A stretch of DNA of 64,000 nucleotides from Hydrogenovibrio sp965140365 (GCA_965140365.1 OZ223196.1); one strand, 5' to 3'. Positions 1-8,907 are shown, counted from the stretch's first letter. A program made the numbers and translations. Notes: a model not told the origin generated them from the letters alone.

Positions 1-743
1 GGCGGGTTGGCTTTCATCATTTCCGCGAAGCGGGTGAAAAAAGTCTTGGCATTCATTTTATCCAGTTGGTCAGGCGGCGCACTCATATCCTGGTTCGGGT
101 TGACGTGGCCTTTCGGTGGTGTATAAGGTTTGCCATAGGCGCTTAGTGGAACGGCTTTCATACCGTTTTGGAAGGCGCGTACGGCTTTGTAGTCGGCTTT
201 ACCATTTGTCTGTGTGCGTCCAATCAGCAACCCTCGGCCGGTTGGGCTGCGGTATTCATGCACACCCTTGGGAAGCTGCCCTTGCCAGTTTGGGCCGACG
301 ATGGCAAAGGTCAGAGCACCATCACCTGTCGTTCGGCTTCCCGGTACGGTAAAGACATCACTCCACATGTCCAGGAATTGCAATAAATAGTAACGGCCGT
401 TGGAAGCCGGGATGCTGATGACAATCGGTTCTTTAGTGACATCGTATCCCATGGTGGTGTAGAGGGTGTCGGCGTTGGGACGAACCACGATGGTCCAGCT
501 CGCATCCGGGAAGACATTCATATGGCCGAATTGGTTGATCGGTGCACTGGTCCCGGTCGGTTTGGTGACATTTTGACCGATGTCTTGGGTGATGCCGGAT
601 AAAACGAGCGGGTAACCGTAGATATAAGTTTCAATCGCGATGGCATTGGCTTCTTCAGCGGTCAGCTTTTGTGAAGCATAGGTGGCTGAAAACGAACTCA
701 GTAGCAAGCTTACAAAAGCGACTTTCATTAATGTTTGTTTCAT
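1..743 (-). CDS. DUF1254-family secreted protein (3' end outside window)
   Basis: The reading frame is open from an ATG at 743 to the left edge, about 247 codons, so the C-terminal part is missing. An AGGAA ribosome site lies just upstream of the ATG. The first 22 or so residues look like a Sec signal peptide (MKQTLMKVAFVSLLLSSF, then a cleavage-like region ending near Ala-Ser), followed by the LTAEEANAIAIETYIYGYPL stretch typical of DUF1254 proteins, which usually carry a following DUF1214 domain. The biochemical role of this family is not firmly known; members are periplasmic or secreted. Family assignment comes from recognising the N-terminal pattern and the GRYYLLQFLDMWSDVF segment, not from a search. 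Confidence 0.8.
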   Translation of the reverse strand, partial: MKQTLMKVAFVSLLLSSFSATYASQKLTAEEANAIAIETYIYGYPLVLSGITQDIGQNVTKPTGTSAPINQFGHMNVFPDASWTIVVRPNADTLYTTMGYDVTKEPIVISIPASNGRYYLLQFLDMWSDVFTVPGSRTTGDGALTFAIVGPNWQGQLPKGVHEYRSPTGRGLLIGRTQTNGKADYKAVRAFQNGMKAVPLSAYGKPYTPPKGHVNPNQDMSAPPDQLDKMNAKTFFTRFAEMMKANP

Positions 744-1086
744 ATGAGGTTCCTTTTGACAAGATGGGTACGAAAAGCGTGTTTCGGCCTCTTATTTAGA
801 GTGGGGTTAAATAAGTATAAATGATAGTTGTTTGTAAGAAAGGGTAAAAATTATTTATAGGCGAACGTTTGACCGAAATAACAAAAGTACCCAGGCCTGA
901 CCGATGCAAGAAGTCTTGTCGTCACCTCGGGCTGAGAGAGCGTAAGAATGGGGTTTTAAAAGGGCATGAATGGCTTTTCAAAAAGAATGGAATCGGGTAG
1001 AGTTAAGCAAGTCGTTTCGCCGAGTTTTAATGAATTGGTGGTAGCGTCAATCCGAACAATTGCAATCGCTTAAGGAAAAACCTCCG
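744..1086. other. Divergent intergenic region
   Basis: About 340 bp between two divergently transcribed genes, so it should hold promoters for both. I see no convincing sigma-70 promoter with ideal spacing. It contains one near-perfect copy of the iterated palindrome (CCAGGCCTGA, 891-900). No open reading frame of substance is present. Confidence 0.5.
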
Positions 1087-2019
1087 ATGCCGACCAAAGG
1101 AACGCTAAAAACAACGCAAGGAAAACGTATTTCGCTGGTACTGGGCAGTGGCGGCGCCAGGGGTTTGGCGCATATTGGCGTTATCCGTTGGTTGGAAGAG
1201 CAGGGGTATGACATTTGTTCGGTGTCCGGCTGTTCGATGGGCGCGTTGGTGGGCGGCGCTTATGCCGCCGGTAAGCTGGACGAAGTGGAAGCGTGGTTTT
1301 GTAATATCCGTAAGGTGGATATTGTCGGGCTGTTGGATATTTCCTGGCAAAAAAGCGGTTTGGTCAAAGGCGATAAAATCATGAACGCCTTGATTGAACT
1401 GGTGGGCGACCAGATGATTGAGGATTTGCCGATTGCCTATACCGCCGTGGCCACGGATATTGTTCGTCAAAAAGAGGTTTGGTTGCAATCCGGGCGTTTG
1501 TTCGATGCGATTCGGGCGTCCATTTCATTGCCGATGTTCTTTACGCCGTTTCGTTATAACGGTGTGGATTTGATTGACGGCGGTGTTTTGAATCCGGTGC
1601 CGATTGCCCCGGCGTTCAGTGACCATTCCGACCGAATCATTGCGGTCAGTTTGAGTGGCGAGCCGCAAGGGCACGATAAGGTGGAGACGCTGGACGAACT
1701 GCAGGCCGAAAAAATGGCTTCCGAGAAGGCGGAAGACGACGAAAGCATTTACGATAAGGTCGGCGAATGGTTGCAACCATTTTTGAATGGTGGCGCAGAA
1801 GACAATGCCTCGAACTTAACCGTGTATGAAGTGGCGGATTTGGCGTTTGATTCGATGCAAAACTCCATCGCCCGCCAAAAACTGGCCGCTTATCCGCCGG
1901 ACCTGATTCTGGAAGTGGCCAGTGATGCTTGCGGTTCCATGGAGTTTGATCGGGCGCGGGAGATGATTGATTTGGGATATCGTCTCGCGTCGGAAAAAAT
2001 GCCGGAGCACTTTAAATGA
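1087..2019 (+). CDS. Patatin-like phospholipase (RssA-type)
   Basis: Predicted cytoplasmic serine acyl hydrolase of the patatin family. From the ATG at 1087 the oxyanion-hole motif GSGGARG is at residues 20-26, the nucleophile elbow GCSMG at 48-52 (Ser50), and the catalytic Asp in LIDGGVLNPVP is Asp164, completing the Ser-Asp dyad. The frame opens at a TTG at 1060, but ATG 1087 is preferred because AAGGA lies 11 bases before it. About 310 aa, the normal size for bacterial RssA-like proteins; the last third is less conserved. The stop overlaps the start of the pldA gene by 4 bp (ATGA), so the two are very likely translationally coupled, pairing two lipid-cleaving enzymes. Substrate is not deducible. 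Confidence 0.88.
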   Translation: MPTKGTLKTTQGKRISLVLGSGGARGLAHIGVIRWLEEQGYDICSVSGCSMGALVGGAYAAGKLDEVEAWFCNIRKVDIVGLLDISWQKSGLVKGDKIMNALIELVGDQMIEDLPIAYTAVATDIVRQKEVWLQSGRLFDAIRASISLPMFFTPFRYNGVDLIDGGVLNPVPIAPAFSDHSDRIIAVSLSGEPQGHDKVETLDELQAEKMASEKAEDDESIYDKVGEWLQPFLNGGAEDNASNLTVYEVADLAFDSMQNSIARQKLAAYPPDLILEVASDACGSMEFDRAREMIDLGYRLASEKMPEHFK

Positions 2020-3014
2020 CGTCACAGCCGAAGCGGTTTGCCCGTTGGCTCTTGGCTATCGCCGCTTTCGGTGTTTTTGGCCAGGCCTGGTCAAAATCCG
2101 AAGATGGTGAGTACGATGCCACCTGTATTCAAATCGCCATTGAGGAACAAGCCCCGGACACGACCATTGAAGATATTCGTAATCAGTGTCGTAAAAAATC
2201 GACTGAATCGATGAGCATCCTGAATCAACGAATGGAAGCGGAAAGGCGCAATAAATATAACCTGTTTACCTTACAGCCATATAAAGCGAATTATTTTTTA
2301 TTCGCTTCCTATGATTTTGCAGATATCAATGAGAAACCGTTCCAAGAAGATAATTCGATGAATGGGGAGTCTTTTGAGCCCTATGAAGTAAAGTTTCAAA
2401 TCAGTTTAAAAGTGCCGTTAACGGACGATTTACTTGGGCTGGGCGACCATTTGTTTGTGGGGTACACCAACCGTTCTTTTTGGCAGGCTTATACCAATGA
2501 TATTTCGGCACCGTTTCGGGAAACCAATCATGAGCCGGAAGTCTGGATGAGTTTTGATATGGATTGGGATGTGTTCGGGGTGCGCAACCGGATGATTGAT
2601 GTCGGTTTGTCGCATCAGTCGAACGGTCAGTCCGGCGAGTTATCCCGTTCTTGGAACCGGGCTTATCTGCGTTTTGTGTTTGAAACGGACAAGACCGCTT
2701 TTATCGTTAAACCTTGGGTGCGCCTGCCGGAAAACGGTGGTGTAGATGATAATTCTGATATTACCCATTATATGGGCAATGTGGAATTTATGGGCGTCAC
2801 GCAATACGGGCAAAATCAATTCTCTGTCATGGTACGCGACAACTTTGATTTTCAGGACAATAAAGGTGCGCTGGAACTGGGGTACAGTTACCCGATTCAT
2901 CGAAATCTCAATCTGTATGTGCAATGGTTTTACGGTTATGGTGAAAGCCTGATCGATTACAACTATCGGAATAATACACTGAGCATCGGGTTTCAATTGG
3001 GACGTTGGTTATAA
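2016..3014 (+). CDS. pldA: Outer-membrane phospholipase A (OMPLA)
   Basis: Outer-membrane beta-barrel phospholipase that hydrolyses phospholipids appearing in the outer leaflet. An N-terminal signal peptide (about residues 1-26, ending GQAWS) precedes a barrel of alternating aromatic strands. The catalytic triad is visible in HQSNGQSGELSRSWNR: His200, Ser202 and Asn214, with the same spacing (+2, +14) as His142/Ser144/Asn156 of the E. coli enzyme. The protein ends in a Trp-Leu after an aromatic-rich last strand. About 330 aa, slightly longer than E. coli PldA because of an acidic segment after the signal peptide. It overlaps the patatin gene by 4 bp. One copy of the iterated palindrome (2081-2090) lies in the signal-peptide coding region and encodes Gln-Ala-Trp. 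Confidence 0.92.
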   Translation: MTSQPKRFARWLLAIAAFGVFGQAWSKSEDGEYDATCIQIAIEEQAPDTTIEDIRNQCRKKSTESMSILNQRMEAERRNKYNLFTLQPYKANYFLFASYDFADINEKPFQEDNSMNGESFEPYEVKFQISLKVPLTDDLLGLGDHLFVGYTNRSFWQAYTNDISAPFRETNHEPEVWMSFDMDWDVFGVRNRMIDVGLSHQSNGQSGELSRSWNRAYLRFVFETDKTAFIVKPWVRLPENGGVDDNSDITHYMGNVEFMGVTQYGQNQFSVMVRDNFDFQDNKGALELGYSYPIHRNLNLYVQWFYGYGESLIDYNYRNNTLSIGFQLGRWL

Positions 3015-3105
3015 AGCCTGTTTAGTCGTCGGTTGATAAAATCGGCTTGCGTTGGCATGTAAAACCGATTAAAACTATATGAAAAGAGCTTTTCAGGGGT
3101 AGGGC

Positions 3106-4059
3106 GTGGCCTATTGGTTTGAAAAAAATGATATGCGACGTTTTCGTCGTGTGGATGTTCCCGTGCGTTTATTGATTGTGCCCAGTCGGCCGATTCAAAC
3201 GGGGGAAATCTTTACGTATGGCATCGATTATTTCCCGCCGTCGGTGCAAAAGCGGCTTCAGTTCGCCCAGAGCAAGATGCACTATTGGTTGAGCCATATT
3301 CAGGAGCAGCAGGATGTTTTGGCACCGGTGTTTGCCGAATTTGAGCGTTACAGTCGTTATTTTGGCGGTTGGGTTGAATCGGTTGCGCTTCAGGGGCGGA
3401 GTCCGCGTGCCGAGGTCGCAAGCTGGCTAGAGTTTCATGCGTATGGCAAAGGCGTTCAAGATTTGGATGACCTTAAAATTCATGCCCCGAAAACCTTTCA
3501 GTATTTCGATTTACTGAATCAAAAACTGCAAGCCTATTACCGCCATTTCAGCGCATGCCTGGAAAAATCCGACGCGAAGCAATTCTGCATTCCGGATCCC
3601 TTAGAGAATTATTTTGAAATTGACGGACTGGCTAAAAATTTTGCCGCTTCGGTCAATCATGATCAAAAAGTGCCACTGGTTCAGGCGTTGTATTATTTGT
3701 ATTTGTTCACGTCCTATTATTTTCGAGCCTATGACGAAATGTTGAACGATTTATCGCCGATTTCCAGTCCGAAATCCTGGCGGAAAAAAGAGATCAACCT
3801 CAGTGCCGGTGGTTTGTCAGTGCTGTTGGATAAGCGTTATCCGGCCAATAGCCGGTGCGATATTCATTTGTTTTTTCCGGAAACCGAACAGCGATTGGAT
3901 TTTGAAGCGTCCTTTATACGCAGCTTTACCGCGGCCCACACCCATAAAGAAACCAATGCGTTTAATTTTAATTTTCCAGATGGCCATAGCCAGAAGGTGG
4001 TGGTGTTTGAAATTGAACGCTACGAAATTCGCAGCAGCATGGAAGTGGCTGTTTTTTAA
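3106..4059 (+). CDS. PilZ-like c-di-GMP-binding protein with a long helical insert
   Basis: A 317-aa soluble protein. Its ends look like two halves of a PilZ domain: an RRFRR (RxxxR) motif at residues 11-15 followed by VDVPVRLLIV, and near the C terminus NLSAGG at 231-236, matching the (D/N)xSxxG motif. In ordinary PilZ domains these motifs are a few tens of residues apart; here about 215 mostly helical residues separate them. Start is GTG 3106 with AGGGG upstream; ATG 3133 (giving MRRFRR) has a poorer ribosome site but cannot be excluded. Followed after 18 bp by the next gene, so probably co-transcribed. Binding of cyclic di-GMP is inferred from motifs only. Confidence 0.6.
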   Translation: MAYWFEKNDMRRFRRVDVPVRLLIVPSRPIQTGEIFTYGIDYFPPSVQKRLQFAQSKMHYWLSHIQEQQDVLAPVFAEFERYSRYFGGWVESVALQGRSPRAEVASWLEFHAYGKGVQDLDDLKIHAPKTFQYFDLLNQKLQAYYRHFSACLEKSDAKQFCIPDPLENYFEIDGLAKNFAASVNHDQKVPLVQALYYLYLFTSYYFRAYDEMLNDLSPISSPKSWRKKEINLSAGGLSVLLDKRYPANSRCDIHLFFPETEQRLDFEASFIRSFTAAHTHKETNAFNFNFPDGHSQKVVVFEIERYEIRSSMEVAVF

Positions 4060-4077
4060 GTGAAGAGGTAAAAGAGT

Positions 4078-4476
4078 ATGCCAGCTTTAGGCCACGAAGT
4101 GGAACCCTGTTATATGAATGCCTTACCATTTTCCTTACGGCCCGTTGCCATTGAACTCTATAACTACCATTTATTGCGAACGGTGATGGAGGTCAAACTC
4201 GGACGGATTCCGAATGGTTTATCGGAGCGGTTTGAGTTGAGTGAGTCTCAGTGGCGGGAGGTTTGCGATGCCGTGATTCTCACCAAGTTGACACAATTAA
4301 GGCTCTCTTCGCAATTGACGCCTAAGTGCGCTCTGTATTTACAAAAACTCTTGAAGCACACGCTGGGAATGCCGGAACGGAGTTTGGACGATGTGTATCT
4401 GGTTGTCCATGGTCAAGCGCCAGCCCTCGGGAAATGGATTCGACGTTTGCAGAAGCTTGCCAATCGTTCAGCCTAA
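4078..4476 (+). CDS. Hypothetical protein, 132 aa
   Basis: Not recognised. A soluble, mostly helical protein without signal peptide or membrane segment; the middle (LSERFELSESQWREVCDAVI) looks helix-turn-helix-like but no family can be named. AGAGG precedes the ATG. It follows the PilZ-like gene by 18 bp and ends in a strong palindromic terminator, so the pair forms a short operon and may act in the same process. Confidence 0.65.
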   Translation: MPALGHEVEPCYMNALPFSLRPVAIELYNYHLLRTVMEVKLGRIPNGLSERFELSESQWREVCDAVILTKLTQLRLSSQLTPKCALYLQKLLKHTLGMPERSLDDVYLVVHGQAPALGKWIRRLQKLANRSA

Positions 4477-4499
4477 AACCGCCAGGCCTGGCGGTTTTT
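4475..4499. terminator. Palindromic terminator built on CCAGGCCTGG
   Basis: A perfect 24-bp palindrome (4475-4498) whose centre is CCAGGCCTGG (4482-4491), flanked by AAAACCG / CGGTTTT and followed by a T-run. Overlaps the stop codon of the upstream gene. Confidence 0.8.
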
Positions 4500-4610
4500 C
4501 ATTTCATAAAAATATTTTATATAAAACTTAAAGAAATAAATATTAGCAAATTCTTATTCTTGTGTTCTAATCAACGGGTGAATTGAGACGATTGTTAAAA
4601 GGAACTCCGT

Positions 4611-5219
4611 ATGAAAAAGTTTGCTTTATCGATGCTGGCTTCGGCCGTGATGACGGCTTATGTATCAACGGCCATCGCTGCGCCGGAACCGAAAGACCCG
4701 AAACGCCACACGCCGCAAGGTTTGTATGTGGATGCGAAAGAAACTCAGGAAATGATGAAAAAAGATCCGAGTGTGATTTTGGTGGATGTGCGCACGCCGG
4801 AAGAGTGGCAGTTTGTCGGTTACACCAAAGCGGCGCAGATTATGTTGCCGGGGGTGATGTTTGATTATTCCAAAATGGATACCAAACAAAACAAACCACG
4901 CTATATGCCGGCTCCGAACCCAAAGTGGATTTCGCAGTTTGAAGAAAAAATCGCTGATCTGGGGGCCGACGAAGACAATACTTATGTCATTATGTGCCGT
5001 TCCGGTGCTACTCGTGCCGCGCCCATTGCGAGAATGATGGATCAATACGGTTATGAAAAGGTTTACATTATGACCGATGGCTTTGAGGGCGGTAAGCTAA
5101 AAGAAGGTGACAAAAAAGGCTTCCGTTTGAAAAACGGCTGGAAAAACTCCGGGGCCGAATGGACTTATAAAATCGACCCGGACAAGGTTTACTTTAAAAC
5201 CTATGGTGTGAAGTATTAA
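4611..5219 (+). CDS. Periplasmic rhodanese-domain protein
   Basis: Predicted exported sulfurtransferase-like protein. Residues 1-23 form a clear signal peptide ending in AIA. A single rhodanese domain follows: ILVDVRTPEEWQFVGYT is the typical early segment and CRSGATR the active-site loop with Cys129. Between them is an insert around YMPAPNPKWISQF. About 202 aa, one domain only. It stands alone between a terminator on the left and one on the right. In sulfur-oxidising bacteria such proteins are often linked to periplasmic sulfur chemistry, but the substrate cannot be read from sequence. Confidence 0.87.
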   Translation: MKKFALSMLASAVMTAYVSTAIAAPEPKDPKRHTPQGLYVDAKETQEMMKKDPSVILVDVRTPEEWQFVGYTKAAQIMLPGVMFDYSKMDTKQNKPRYMPAPNPKWISQFEEKIADLGADEDNTYVIMCRSGATRAAPIARMMDQYGYEKVYIMTDGFEGGKLKEGDKKGFRLKNGWKNSGAEWTYKIDPDKVYFKTYGVKY

Positions 5220-5260
5220 GTTTCCACGAAATTAACCGAATTCGTATCTCGGTAAGATTA

Positions 5261-5282
5261 GCGGCTTTAGGCCGCTTTTTTT
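5261..5282 (+). terminator. Rho-independent terminator after rhodanese gene
   Basis: GCGGC-TTTAG-GCCGC hairpin followed by eight T residues. It overlaps the stop codon of the convergent gene on the other strand. Confidence 0.82.
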
Positions 5283-6466
5283 GTTTCCGGCATGAGTGGT
5301 TGTTTTAACCAAGCGACTAAATCCACCTGCCAAATTTGTTTGAACCCTTTGATGAGCAGATACATAAACAGGAGAGGCAGTAATAGGGTTTTCAGCAAAT
5401 ACAGCATCATCAGGTTAAGCAGGTTTTCCACCGAGGCTTCCAATTGTGCTTGAATCTTGAAAATATCCACATCGCTGATGGTGGTCGTGAAAGAGGTTAA
5501 GCCCTGGTTGATGGATTCCATCATCGAATCGGGTTGTCCGGCCAGTCGGCGTTCATAATGGGCGATGCGTTCGTCCATTGTTTCCAGATCATCCTGTAAG
5601 GTTTCGAGCACTTCCGCTGTTTGCGATAAACGGTTTTTTAGCCGCTGTAAACGGGCGTTTGCCTGATGCAAAGCGTTGTCCTGTTTAAAGAGGTTCAAGC
5701 GTTCCCAGAGAGGGAGGGCTTGTCGAAGCTGCTCAACCCGTTGGGCTTGTTCTTCAATGCGCGTCTGGCCTGACGCCACTTGTGTCTGGCGCGTTTGGAT
5801 GCGCGCTACCAATGCGGGGCGTTGCTGCTGCAGCTGTGCCAAGTCTTGTTGCATGGCTTGCGGGGTCTGGGGTGTCTGATTGAGTTCGTCCAAGTTGCTG
5901 GCGAGGTGCTCGACTTTCTGTTGGTTAGACTGAATGCCCGGTTCGATAAAAGTATGGTCCACGGCCAGGTTTAATAGCAACATCAATGATAACGACAGTC
6001 GAAGAAAGATCGTCAATAGAAACAGTTTGCTCAAAACGCCCAGGCCAGGCTGGTTTGGGCGAAACAGGGCGACGATTAAACCCAATCCAAACACCGATAA
6101 AATGACATTAAACAGTTCTGAAGATACGATGGTCAAAAGTACTTTTTGAATGGCAATGGAACCGATGGCAAAGGTCAGCAGCTCCGAGAAGCGCTCGATT
6201 AAATCGTTCAAGGGATCAAGCAGTTCACCGACAGACAGGGAGGCGACCCCAATGCTGATGGTGGAGGTGGAAAACATTGAGATCACAGCGTTCAAAGAAC
6301 GGCTCACGCCATAACTGGCCAAGGCGTTCAGCAGAGAGCCTTTCAGGTAATCGTAGGTGTAAGTATCCAAGGTGCCCAACCAGGCCAGCGCCAGCAAGGC
6401 CGTGATTAGAATTGCGCTGAAGACACGACGGTTAAGCGGATTAAATGATGGCGGCTGAGTCGTCAT
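5267..6466 (-). CDS. Multi-pass membrane protein with central coiled coil, unknown function
   Basis: Not recognised as a named family. The 399-aa protein has a transmembrane segment at about 15-32, further hydrophobic stretches at about 50-80, 118-137 and 146-168, then a Gln-rich coiled coil at roughly 175-310 that would lie outside the membrane, and a final membrane segment near 350-375. AGAGG lies 6 bases before the ATG. The architecture suggests an oligomeric scaffold or envelope-spanning protein. It is monocistronic and convergent with the rhodanese gene. Confidence 0.75.
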   Translation of the reverse strand: MTTQPPSFNPLNRRVFSAILITALLALAWLGTLDTYTYDYLKGSLLNALASYGVSRSLNAVISMFSTSTISIGVASLSVGELLDPLNDLIERFSELLTFAIGSIAIQKVLLTIVSSELFNVILSVFGLGLIVALFRPNQPGLGVLSKLFLLTIFLRLSLSLMLLLNLAVDHTFIEPGIQSNQQKVEHLASNLDELNQTPQTPQAMQQDLAQLQQQRPALVARIQTRQTQVASGQTRIEEQAQRVEQLRQALPLWERLNLFKQDNALHQANARLQRLKNRLSQTAEVLETLQDDLETMDERIAHYERRLAGQPDSMMESINQGLTSFTTTISDVDIFKIQAQLEASVENLLNLMMLYLLKTLLLPLLFMYLLIKGFKQIWQVDLVAWLKQPLMPETKKAA

Positions 6467-6623
6467 ATGGCCTCTCAGGGAATGGATTTAAAAGTCATTA
6501 ACAGCAGTATAGAGCTTCGGCCGTTTTTCTCAACCGGAATTGGTCTTGTTGCGAGGGGAAGAGGCGGGTCGAAATCCGGTGTTGTGGTCTTGGCTGAGGT
6601 GTAAAAAATAATGCGATAAGTAT

Positions 6624-6652
6624 TTGACATCAATGGAAAGTTTATGGATAAT
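6624..6652 (+). promoter_or_regulatory. Sigma-70 promoter of rpsT
   Basis: TTGACA (6624-6629) and GATAAT (6647-6652) separated by exactly 17 bp, giving a transcript start near 6659 and a leader of about 115 nt before rpsT. The rest of the 300-bp region upstream of rpsT shows no other gene. Confidence 0.75.
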
Positions 6653-6772
6653 TCCGCAATCCTTTCAAACATTTAGATGCTTAAACGAAAGATTTAGCCC
6701 TTTCTGAAAAGTGTCGATAGTCGATGCGTATCGATGTAAACGATTGAAAATACAAATTTTTTGGAGTAAAAA

Positions 6773-7036
6773 ATGGCAAATTCAGCACAAGCAACTAAGC
6801 GCGCTCGCCAAGCCGAGAAGCATCGAATTCATAACGCGAGCATGCGTTCTGAAATGCGCACCAAGGTTAAAAAAGTTTTGACGGCAATTGAAGCCGGTGA
6901 CAAAGAAGCAGCGACGGCGGCTTTCCGTGTAGCTCAGTCCAGCATGGACGGCATGGCGCGTAAAGGCATCATCGAAAAAAATAAAGCGGCGCGTAACAAA
7001 AGCCGTTTGAACGCTCGCATCAAAGCGATGGCGTAA
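6773..7036 (+). CDS. rpsT: 30S ribosomal protein S20
   Basis: Small 87-aa Lys/Arg/Ala-rich protein that binds 16S rRNA early in 30S assembly. The sequence ANSAQATKRARQAEKHRIHN at the start and NKAARNKSRLNARIKAMA at the end are diagnostic of S20, and length is normal. TTGGAG precedes the ATG at a good distance. Monocistronic: own promoter upstream and a strong terminator 40 bp downstream. In other gammaproteobacteria the leader takes part in autoregulation; nothing specific can be seen here. It sits upstream of murJ as in many relatives. Confidence 0.97.
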   Translation: MANSAQATKRARQAEKHRIHNASMRSEMRTKVKKVLTAIEAGDKEAATAAFRVAQSSMDGMARKGIIEKNKAARNKSRLNARIKAMA

Positions 7037-7075
7037 TAGCGATAGTAACTGAATCAAATCGATTCTGTTATGTTG

Positions 7076-7102
7076 AAAAACCGGGAGTTTCCCGGTTTTT
7101 TT
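7076..7102 (+). terminator. Terminator of rpsT
   Basis: Stem AAAAACCGGGA / TCCCGGTTTTT with a 3-nt loop followed by a T-run; a textbook intrinsic terminator. Confidence 0.9.
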
Positions 7103-7236
7103 ATGTCTAAAATTTAACCGGATACCGAAAAAACCGCTTTTCCAGTAAAAAGTCTTCTGTGTGATGGTTAACCCCGTTACAATAAATTCCATTAATTCCT
7201 GATTCATTCAACTCATTTAAGTGATTAGGCTTTGCC

Positions 7237-8772
7237 TTGAAACGATTGATTAAAGCCACGGCCACAGTGGGTGGCATGACGATGATTTCCCGTGTACTCG
7301 GCTTTGTTCGAGACATGGTCATCGCACGCTATTTTGGCGCCTCTACGGGCGCGGATGCTTTTTTCGTCGCCTTTAAAATCCCTAATTTTTTTCGTCGCCT
7401 GTTTGCCGAAGGGGCTTTTTCACAGGCCTTTGTACCGGTGTTGGCCGGGGTCAAAGAGCGTGATGGCAAAGCGGCGGTTAAAGCGTTGGTGGATGCCATT
7501 TTGTTCCGGTTGGGCGGTATATTACTTCTGTTAACCGCTTTTGGCGTTTTTGGTTCCGGCTTATGGATGATGGTGTTTGCACCGGGGTTTATCGATGATC
7601 CGGCCAAATTCCAACTGGCCTCGGACATGCTCTCCATCACCTTCCCGTATCTGTTGCTGATTTCTCTGGTGGCGTTTTCATCCGCCATTATGAACACCTA
7701 TAACCAGTTTGCGGTGCCGGCGTTTACACCGGTGTTTCTGAATTTGACGCTGATTTCGTTCGCCATTTGGGTGTCGCCAATGCTGGAAGTGCCGGTGATG
7801 GCGCTGGCTTGGGGGGTTCTGGCGGCCGGGGTGTTGCAATTGCTGTTTCATGTGCCTTTTTTGAAGCGCTTGGGCTTATTACCGGTTCCGTCGGCGCAGA
7901 AAAATAAAGGGGTTGGTGAGGTCAAGCGTTTGATGATTCCGGCGTTGTTCGGGGTGTCGGTGGCGCAAATTAACCTGCTGGTGGATACGGTGTTGGCGTC
8001 GTTTCTGGTGACTGGGTCGGTGTCGTGGTTGTATTATTCGGATCGCTTGATGGAGTTTCCGCTGGGGGTGTTTGGTGTGGCGTTGGCCACGGTGGTATTG
8101 CCTGGCTTATCGAAAAAGGCCGCCAATGAAGACTGGAGCGGTTATCGTCAAGACATCGATACCGCGTTGCGTCTGGTTCTGGTCATCGGTTTGCCGGCGA
8201 CATTGGGGCTATTGTTGTTGGCGCAACCGCTGATTATCAGTTTGTTCCATTACGGCGCCTTTAACGATGAAGATGTCACCATGTCCGGCTTAAGCCTGAT
8301 GGCGTACTCGTTTGGTCTGCTTGGGTTTATTTTGGTGAAAATTCTGGCCCCGGCGTTTTATGCGCGTAAGGAAATGAAGACACCGGTTAAAATCGCGGTG
8401 GTGGCATTGGTGACGAATGTGATTTTGAATCTGGCCTTGATTGGGCCTTTTGCGCATGTTGGCTTAGCGGCGGCCACCAGTGTGTCGGCGTTTGTGAATG
8501 CCGGATTGCTGTATATCCTATTACGAAAGCAGGATAAGTTTGCGCCCTTAGCGGGGTGGGGAAAGCTTTGGGGGCAAGTCTTACTGGCCAATGTGGTATT
8601 AGTGGCATTTGTGGTTTACCTGTCGCCGGCCACGGCCGAGTGGTTGGCTTTTGATGCCTGGCATCGTTTGGCTTGGTTGAGCGGTTTGGTATTTGGAGCC
8701 ATCGCTTTATATGGTACGGCGCTGTTGTTGTTCGGTGTCCGCCCGGCGGTCTGGCGGATGCCGAAAACCTGA
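7237..8772 (+). CDS. murJ: Lipid II flippase MurJ
   Basis: Inner-membrane protein that moves lipid II across the cytoplasmic membrane for peptidoglycan synthesis. The N terminus (GGMTMISRVLGFVRDMVIAR, then FKIPNFFRRLFAEGAFSQAF) is the hallmark of the MurJ/MviN family, with conserved Arg residues in the first helices. About 511 aa with some 14 hydrophobic segments, normal for the family. The start is taken as TTG 7237, because no ATG occurs before the conserved N-terminal motif; a weak AGG lies upstream. Followed by ribF-ileS-lspA, the usual gammaproteobacterial order. Confidence 0.95.
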   Translation: MKRLIKATATVGGMTMISRVLGFVRDMVIARYFGASTGADAFFVAFKIPNFFRRLFAEGAFSQAFVPVLAGVKERDGKAAVKALVDAILFRLGGILLLLTAFGVFGSGLWMMVFAPGFIDDPAKFQLASDMLSITFPYLLLISLVAFSSAIMNTYNQFAVPAFTPVFLNLTLISFAIWVSPMLEVPVMALAWGVLAAGVLQLLFHVPFLKRLGLLPVPSAQKNKGVGEVKRLMIPALFGVSVAQINLLVDTVLASFLVTGSVSWLYYSDRLMEFPLGVFGVALATVVLPGLSKKAANEDWSGYRQDIDTALRLVLVIGLPATLGLLLLAQPLIISLFHYGAFNDEDVTMSGLSLMAYSFGLLGFILVKILAPAFYARKEMKTPVKIAVVALVTNVILNLALIGPFAHVGLAAATSVSAFVNAGLLYILLRKQDKFAPLAGWGKLWGQVLLANVVLVAFVVYLSPATAEWLAFDAWHRLAWLSGLVFGAIALYGTALLLFGVRPAVWRMPKT

Positions 8773-8794
8773 AAATGTTCAGGCCTGGCCATTT
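8773..8794 (+). terminator. Weak palindromic hairpin after murJ
   Basis: AAATG / CATTT arms surround a TCAGGCCTGG copy of the iterated palindrome (8779-8788), with 2-nt mismatches between arm and core. It begins at the murJ stop codon and lacks a long T-run, so it is terminator-like rather than certain. Confidence 0.45.
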
Positions 8795-8907
8795 CGAACA
8801 GGCGACTTTTGGCGAAGTTTTTTCCAAAGGATAAATGATTTTGCAGCGTTCCAAACGCCGGAATACGTTATAATCCATTGTTTATTTCAAGCAATAAAAT
8901 CAAACAG

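Noticed and set aside
6041..6054. CCAGGCCAGGCTGG as a member of the palindrome family
   Set aside because: The CAGGCCTG core is not preserved. The same holds for CCAGGCCAGG near 63776 and for CAGGCCTT or CAGGCCTC near 7423, 11104, 39037 and 42484.
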